A stretch of 64,000 nt of DNA, taken from positions 1,490,501 to 1,554,500 of the forward strand of contig CM052358.1 of the NCBI GenBank assembly GCA_028551475.1, written 5' to 3'. The notes under the pieces are model-generated. The model ran no database searches. It was not told the DNA's origin and worked only from the letters and a program-made list of their open reading frames with translations. The stretch comes from Casuarina equisetifolia (taxonomy: Eukaryota > Streptophyta > Magnoliopsida > Fagales > Casuarinaceae). Each line of letters opens with the position of its first letter. Positions within the stretch are counted from its first letter, which is position 1. Below are positions 37,215 through 64,000 of the stretch, in pieces. The position numbers and the translations under genes were made by a program.

Positions 37215-38068
37215 ACTGATCGCATAGAAATCACAAACATAAGAAATATAAAAGACATTAAGGACTTATTTACAAATAACAGTCTTTACAGTCTTTCAGT
37301 TTTGGGATTTTATAGCTCTTATGTCTTCTAGGACTCATGTTTGTAGGTTGTCTCGAAAATCCTGGTCACCAAAAGATGATTTTGCCCCTTCAGACAATGA
37401 TGATCCTTTCTCCAAATTTTGACTCTACAATTAACAATATTTTGTACCAAAATTGATGACTTCAATAGCCATTGCGACAAAAACTCATCAAAATGCCACT
37501 ACCAATTGCAACCAAAATGTTTGTAGTTGCCTGTTAATTGCACTACATAATTCTCAGTTTTGTTCAAGTAATAAGTTGGGCATAACAGTGCGCTGTGGTA
37601 AGTAGAATTCAATGCCAAGGATTGGCAAACAGAGCGTAAGATTATCAGAAGAACCATTCTTCTATCACTGGTCAAGACAAAATCAATGTCCATGATGCAT
37701 TCCCATTTAACATTAAAATTAAAATCGCACAAAAAAAAAACACTTTAATTATGATACTGCTGCGCCTTTTTCTGCATTTAATTCCCTTGGTTGTCTTCTA
37801 ACCCTCGCTCGGGTCGCATAAAGGAGACCAAAGGAAAAACTTTGATTCACAGTACACTACGACATAAAATAGGATAGAAATTCTATATAGAAACATTAAC
37901 CTGCAAGCGGATTTCTATTGCTACAATGGTTTAAGTCTTAACAAGCCAACCCAAGACAAGAAACTAAGCTTTTAGAAATTCAAGGTTCGAGAATCCATAA
38001 AGAAGGTTTCCATGCACAGTTGATGCCAAGAACATAATCAAAGCACATCGAGACGGTTAATGAAGGCT
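37215..38068. other. 3' flank between two convergent genes
   Basis: Untranslated and intergenic DNA between the DUF1005 gene and the tubulin cofactor gene, which converge. No coding signal was seen. Confidence 0.4.
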
Positions 38069-39564
38069 TCAACTCTGTGCTTCAGTTGTTTGAAACAACT
38101 GTTCAACCTCTGCTATTGTGCTTCGTGCTTCCTCAATTTCTGGGCCTTCCTTTTCGTTCGATTCCTCCAGCTCAGCCTGAAATTGAATATCATACTCAGC
38201 AGAATTCATTTGATAATATTCAACTGCTTGTTAATTAGTGTTTCATTGGAATGAATCCCATAGATGGAAACACATTAGGCTAGGAGGTAAACACTACTAC
38301 AAGGCAGATACACCAAATACTAGCACACGAGGAGGGGTTGTGAAAGATATGCTACGACAAAACCATCTGCTCCTCTCGTTTCCTACTGTACTTGGAAAGT
38401 AGTATTTCTGTTGGAAAAAAGCCACTCGAGCCAATATTTGGTTCCTGCATCTTATTTATATCAGCGGACTTCCTCAGCCTCTTACAAAGACTGGAAAACG
38501 TTGAGGCTTACCGGTCATGTATACCGATAGATAAGGGCAAAGCACGTAAGTTTAAATTTAAGTCTCCCTCTTTCTAGCAGTTTGAGTTTATAATCTAGCT
38601 ATACAGTCCTATCGCAGTTCCTAGTAAGCAATGGAGAACATTAATTACCATCATTCTCTTCCAAGCTCCTGAAGTATCCATCTATGCAATGATGAATTCG
38701 AGAACCCTTTAGACTAGCAATGCCGAAACATAATCAAATTTCCTAGAACAGACACGGAACACTCGCACTGACAACCAGAGTTCGGCTTATTTATTTGTTC
38801 CATAAACTGCAGCTAAAAGGATGTGGAAGAGCTGCGTGCACAAACACAAACGCACGCACATCTGAGATTGCAATCTGTTTATGTGTGCCACAACCGAAGG
38901 CCAGATGGGTGGGCAAGAGTCAGCACTCCAATTATCCAGTCTGACAGCATAACCAATTTAAATTACAAGACCACTTTCCCACAAGCCCCTAGGTTTGAAA
39001 GCTACGGAGTCAGATTATGTAAGAAGAATCAGCATCAGCTAAGTAATAATACAGCAATCACAACAGCAGGAAAGGCACACCCAAATTAATGAAAAATACC
39101 AGAGTTCCTTTCAGGTCAGACAATGAGGCCTCCAGGCGCTTGCGACAATCAGGTACCATCATCCTTGACTCAGCCAGTACATTCTCCTGTTCAAACATAA
39201 AACAAAAAGAGATCTTCTAAGTAGGATTCTAGAGGATTCATTCCACCAAATAAAGCAATGAAGTTTTCCACCACTGCAGTCCCGAGTATGATACTCCCTT
39301 GTGTTTTTATTTCTCTCTCTTTTTTTTTTCTTTCCCCGATTCAATATTATTGGAAAATTTAATAGCAGCCAAGAACAGACAATTCATGAGCATGACTTTA
39401 GTCTGTCATACCTGTTGCTTAAGGTCATAGGGATCAGCACCTTTCTCCTTCATGTCTGCTGTTTTCGCAGCTTCTCTCTCAACCTCTTTCTCATACGAAT
39501 GCAACTCCTTGACAATTCGCTTACAAGTTGCCGTCTTGATTTTCAGATTTCTTAGCGTCGCCAT
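38069..39564 (-). CDS. TFCA: Tubulin-folding cofactor A
   Basis: Three coding exons, 39412-39564, 39100-39186 and 38069-38176, all GT-AG and phase 0, giving 115 residues, close to the 110-115 usual for the family. Cofactor A binds newly released beta-tubulin and hands it on in the alpha/beta-tubulin dimer assembly pathway in the cytosol. The protein starts MATLRNLKIKTATCKRIVKE and has the diagnostic helical pattern LHSYEKEVEREAAKTADMKE, KGADPYDLKQQENVLAESRM and MVPDCRKRLEASLSDLKGTL, ending in an acidic helix with TIAEVEQLF. This predicts the three-helix bundle of the family. A noncoding first exon ends at 39828 (CTCAAG/GTATCC) with its acceptor ten bases before the ATG (GGTAG/GTCCAATGG). Arabidopsis has one such gene, called KIESEL (memory). 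Confidence 0.95.
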
Positions 39565-39889
39565 TGGACCTACCAGAAAGAAGAATTTCAACTACAGATT
39601 TGCACATACCGTCAAACTTATGACAGACAAGGACCACTTGATGAACTCCCTTCCATTTCAGACGTTATACAAATCAACAAACGCAACCATTAAACAGGAC
39701 CAAATTATTGAACACAGAAAATGCTGATCCTAAACAGATCACAACATTGCATGGCTCATCCGTTGACTACCATATCAAAAATGATCGATCAGGAAGAAGG
39801 TCTAGAGAGAGAGAGAGAGAGGGATACCTTGAGAGTGGCAGCGGAGAGAGATGATCTACCCGCAGATGATGCCCAGGGAAAATAGAGCT

Positions 39890-40930
39890 GCTAGGCGAAG
39901 CACCGTCTCGGGTTGATAACGGGTTCGGGTTGCAAAAGCCGCTCCCGTTTTCAATCCCACTATTACCAAAATATTCTGATATATTTTGATTTCAAGGGAT
40001 AATTACAATCTTGACATTGAATTTGAACCCTCGTTTCCTTTTGGTCCCCCACGCTTTCACCCCAAAAGCAGTGTGTTTTGCGTTTTTAATATTTTAATTT
40101 AATATTCTTTTAATATACGAGGATGTTTGTCTGTTTTAACGACTGATTTTAACATTAGGAAATCTTAAACAACATCTATTCACCATTGAAGTAGACACTT
40201 ATTGACAAGTAAATTGAATTTGTATGAAAATTAGCAAACCAACTTTGGTTTTTCAGAAAACATAAAAATCTTATGTATAACAACGTTCACTATGTCTTAT
40301 CTCATTTGGTTCTTAAGACCTAAGCTTTTATCCCATTTTCAATTAGAGAACATGTCAACATTTATGTCAATTTTTAATAGATCAATACCGTCCCAAGTCC
40401 TTTCTTTCTACTTTCAACTAGTATTTCTCTAATTATTATGGAAATTCAATAAGCTCAAACTCTGAAATCAATATATCACTACAAATATTTTCATTCTGAA
40501 AGAAATATTAAGGTTTATAAGCATTAATATGGGACAAAATCGTATCTAAATTAAAATCGTTGATGCTACACCAAAAAGAAAATGATTAAATATCATTGTC
40601 CTAGACAAGTCCAAAAGAGGCCCCAGTGGAGATCATCTCAAAATCCTTCCCCCCGTGAAGATCACTTTCCAATTCGCCTTCGGAAATGGTATGGTCATGA
40701 ACACATAAAATACACCAAGTTATCCCAAGATTTTCACCTCTTCTTCCAAACCATGACCTGGGAATGTTTTCCTTCCCACTTCCGTTCCCGTCTGTCATCA
40801 CATTTTCTCCGGTCGACGACTGGCCGAGACTTAGTCCCTCTGGATCCATGCCTTTGGGTTGAAATAAATCCACCACTGAACATAAATTCACCAAGTTATC
40901 CTAAGATTTCAGCTCTGTTTTCAAACCATA
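39890..40930. other. Promoter side of TFCA and 3' flank of the large gene
   Basis: AT-rich from 39960 to 40570. From 40600 to 40900 two imperfect copies of a 280-300-bp block occur: CAAGTTATCCCAAGATTTTCA near 40711 and CCAAGTTATCCTAAGATTTCA near 40890, each followed by a TTCCCACTTCC and CGTC stretch. The second copy runs into the last coding exon of the large gene at 40933-41060, so 40600-40900 is a partial duplicate of that exon's end plus 3' flank. Confidence 0.6.
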
Positions 40931-40932
40931 AT

Positions 40933-60755
<19,823 letters not shown>

Positions 60756-60959
60756 GGCTCCCTAGCTCTCCAACCTTCCCTTCCCCTTTCTCCAAACTAC
60801 TTCGCCTTCTTCTTCCTCTCCTTCGGAACTCGAACTACGGATCATTCACAGACCCCGAGAACTGAGCCTCTGAGCGAAAGGATTTCAACGGGAAAAACTG
60901 AAAATTTCCCAATTTTTCATCGGTTTTATTTACTTGACAAATGAGTCCTTTAATTCAAA

Positions 60960-62760
60960 TTAATATTTTGGTTTTGATATGGTGTGCACTGTGTATATAA
61001 CCAAAAACAAATAAAAACATAAAATAAAAATAGAAAACTTTAATTTTACATTATATTATTTTTATGTGATACTATCATGCTTTTTAAGTATTTTTTTTAT
61101 CATAATTCAAAACTCCCATTAAACTTTATCTCTAGCTTAAATTAGGAAATAGTGCAATTCCAGCTTGTTTGAGTTAGTTTGAAATGTTGTGATATCATTT
61201 TTGTTGTTTTGTAATCAAATGATTATTGCTGTGTTTGTGAAAGATTATAACGGAATAGGTTTGTGTTGAACTTTTTCATGGTTTTAAGGAAATATTATAG
61301 AGGATATTTGTTTGTGTATCATGAATATTTTCACTATGCATGTAAAATATAAGTATTGATATCTTAAGTCTCATATTAACATATGCAGGGTTGGCTAAAT
61401 AACCAATACGTTGACCAATTATGTTCTGTTGAGTAAACTTTAATTAGATTATCTTGACTCTTTTTTTATTGTAATTACTAACTTTAGATGGGTCCTAGAC
61501 TTACTAAAAATTGATAAAAGTCTTTATAGTATATTTACAATTAATTGATATAGACTTTTGTTCATGTATTATATCGTCCATGTCTTATATTAGACATATT
61601 ATAAATCTCAAACTAATTCAAATTTATATCCTATGAATTCATTGACCTTTTATTATAAAATATAATATAATAATATGTTTATCTCTATCTAGTTAAAGAG
61701 ACGATAGAACCCTCAAGTCAATCAAAATTCATGTTCCATCAAGTTCATTGACTTTTTTTTTTTCAAGACTATGACATATCATAAAAAATAATTATTGATA
61801 ACAGAAATTTTGAATGGAATGTCTAACTATTTGCCGTCTTTGAAATCTTATTTTTGAGGGTATTAATAAAAACGAGGTTACGAACCCTATTGGCAGATCG
61901 TGGGAGGTCTAAGAGCCCCTCCTTTACATTTATTCTTTATTTTTTATTTTTATCATTGAAAGATCAATGACCAAACAAAATAAAGAAATTTATAGGGAAG
62001 TCTTGTTGAAAGGAAAGGGATGGAATTAAATAAATTAAATCATTATAAACAATGTTCCTTTAAATTTGTAAGTCCCTTTTTCAGGTGGGTGCGTATAAAT
62101 ATGAATTAAATTTCTCAAAAGGATTAAGTTGACTTTGCAAATATGACAGAAAGCCTTTTTACGTGTTCTATGGCCGGTAATTAAGGATCTTAATGTTTTC
62201 TGACAAAAAAGCAATGGGTAGCTCTTCATGTTTGTTTACATTGATGGACAGTGTGGGGAATAAGCGGACCAAGCTCTTATTAACAGGAACCCGAAGCTCT
62301 CCATTGCTTATGTAACCAAGCTGCCCAAATCTCAACGTTGTTGTCTTTTTGGTCGACTTCTTGTGAGTATGTTGATGTTGTCCTTATACTTTATCTTTAA
62401 ATTTAGCCTTTAGTTCGGGTCACTGTTAAAGGCCCAATTCAACTTCGGCTTTCTTCACCTCACCAAGCGTTTTCCAGTTATTTTATTTTATTTTACTTCC
62501 ACAATTTCATAAAGGCCCAGTAATCCGCGTTTGAACAGTAAAACCAGGCGCCAGGTCCTCCGCCCTGTTCTTTTCTGCTCAGTGTCCTCCTTTTGTGGTT
62601 CTTGTCCTGGCGTCCTGGCCTCCACCTTCCACCTTTGGGCTTTTGTGTAGTACAAGAATTGTTTTAAGGAGAGGCACAAAACAAAACCCAGTGAATGTTC
62701 TTCATTTCCACCGCACATTCATCTAGAAGAACCTTTTAAGTCACCCAATGGATTCCTTAG
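60960..62760. other. Upstream of the large gene, AT-rich, no gene seen
   Basis: After the 5' untranslated region of the large gene (about 60756-60940, with a CT-rich tract), the sequence is AT-rich and without coding signal to about 62230. 62460-62700 is less AT-rich with short frames that resemble nothing known. Confidence 0.4.
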
Positions 62761-62772
62761 TCACTAAGGAGG

Positions 62773-63132
62773 ATGGCAACCGATTGTCAATCCCCCGGTC
62801 GGCAGGTTGCGACAGGACGATGGCGACCTAAATGTCTTGCTTTGAACACCGAAAAGTTGTTACCACTCCAGTTTTACGTTGAAATACTGCGGCCAGGGGA
62901 TAACACGCAGAAAGTTCGCTGCCCCGAAAAGCCATTAATAATGCCAAGACAGTTTGGTATTGGGGGAGTTTCCGAACCTGTCGCCACGTATCAAATATAT
63001 GAGTGGAAGGCTGTAGGACAAGTCAAAAATGTTCTTGAAGTTCTACAAAAGATTGAGATGTACGAGGAATACAAAGACATTCATATTTTTAACGATCTAC
63101 TTACTTTAAGGTATGATATCACAAAAATATAG
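62773..63132 (+). other. Unrecognised 119-codon open frame
   Basis: A plus-strand frame whose first 75 codons lie in a patch of more even base composition (62760-63000) within AT-rich DNA. It includes ALNTEKLLPLQFYVEILRPG and MPRQFGIGGVSEPVATYQIY. There is no recognisable domain, no neighbouring exon and no clear promoter. It could be an exon or decayed transposon sequence. Confidence 0.25.
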
Positions 63133-64000
63133 TCTATAAGTAGTGAGATGCGTATTTGAACTCAAATTGTTGTACTTTATTATAGGTGATTTAATTTCTT
63201 TTAATAAAACTAATAATGATGAGAATCCGAAAACTAAATATTAATGGACAGAGAATGAGACTTATTGTAATAATAATGTGAGATGATTAATATTTTCAAC
63301 ATATCTACTTATTTTTAGGTAATAATATTATGAATATATAATTTATGGAGACCAATATGAATAATAAAGTGTCAATATTTGAGTTTAAGTTTTGATATTA
63401 TATTATAAATAAAATAATTTTTTTGATATTGTTTACTATGAGAAATTTATTTATTAAAAATATTAATATTTTAAGATATTGATAATATAAGATAATCATT
63501 AATTTTTAGCATATTTACTTCCTTGTAATAATTTACTTGATAAGTATTAGAAATACCCTTGAATTTGATTTTTTTTAATGTCTCATTACCAATAACACAA
63601 TTATTTTATTAAAACTATCATTATGAAATTAGAGTATCAAACTTAGATATTAATGTTAGAAATAGGTTTTATTTTTAACTATAAAAAAATAATTTACGAG
63701 TTAAGAGGATTTTTTTATACATCTAAATTATATTCAATACTTAAGTATTTTTAATGTAAAACTTTTGTCTCTAATTATACAATCTACATCCACATACAGG
63801 GATTTTAAGGTTAAACAACATGTGAATAAATGTTTATTACATATTAAATATATTTTAAGTGTCTAATATTAAATAAGAGTTTAGTAGTTATGATAAATCA
63901 GCCTCAACTATAATACTATAAATTAATTAATTATCTAATTTAAAAGATAGCTTATTTTATATTTAAATATTATTTAGTAATCATATATTTTAAATGTAAA
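63133..64000. other. AT-rich sequence to window end, nothing seen
   Basis: More than 75% A+T by eye, with no frame above 60 codons and no clear repeat. Confidence 0.5.

Overview
The window is nuclear DNA of a flowering plant, most likely a eudicot. It is AT-rich, its genes are split by GT-AG introns, and the gene products have closest known relatives in land plants. It also carries Ty1-copia remnants, tRNA-derived SINEs and a short rbcL insertion of plastid type. No bacterial operon, CRISPR array or rRNA gene was seen. Exon boundaries below were worked out by hand from reading-frame phase and GT/AG sites; names come from recognised protein motifs, not from a database search.

Layout. (1) 1-13.4 kb is a gene-dense block: an alpha/beta hydrolase with a GHSAGGW motif (minus), a mitochondrial/plastid-type PPR protein (minus), a tRNA (guanine-N7) methyltransferase (plus) that shares a 129-bp start-to-start interval with the PPR gene, and a glycine/proline-rich GYPPQ-repeat protein (plus) with a SINE in its intron. 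(2) 13.4-27.8 kb is a repeat-rich stretch. It holds a decayed duplicate of the GYPPQ gene carrying a 323-bp TRIM-like element, an LTR-like segment, several tandem arrays, a SINE, a higher-order array of coiled-coil-coding segments, and copia gag and reverse transcriptase fragments. (3) 27.9-29.7 kb holds a truncated and frameshifted copy of an RNA polymerase III RPC7/RPC31-type subunit gene. (4) 33.5-39.9 kb holds a DUF1005 gene (plus) and tubulin-folding cofactor A (minus). (5) 40.9-60.8 kb is one 26-exon minus-strand gene for a 2157-residue protein with an N-terminal discoidin/galactose-binding-like region, a long helical-repeat-like middle and a charged coiled-coil C-terminus. One of its introns contains an rbcL fragment. 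(6) 61-64 kb is AT-rich with no convincing gene.

The hydrolase, the tRNA methyltransferase, the GYPPQ protein and the DUF1005 protein appear (from memory) to match a run of neighbours in Arabidopsis around At5g17640-At5g17670, so this end of the window looks like an old conserved block expanded by transposons. The genes do not form one pathway. The most noteworthy signals are the repeated coiled-coil exon array, the TRIM, the dated SINE insertion with an empty site in the duplicate, and one-base frame deficits in two otherwise conserved genes.
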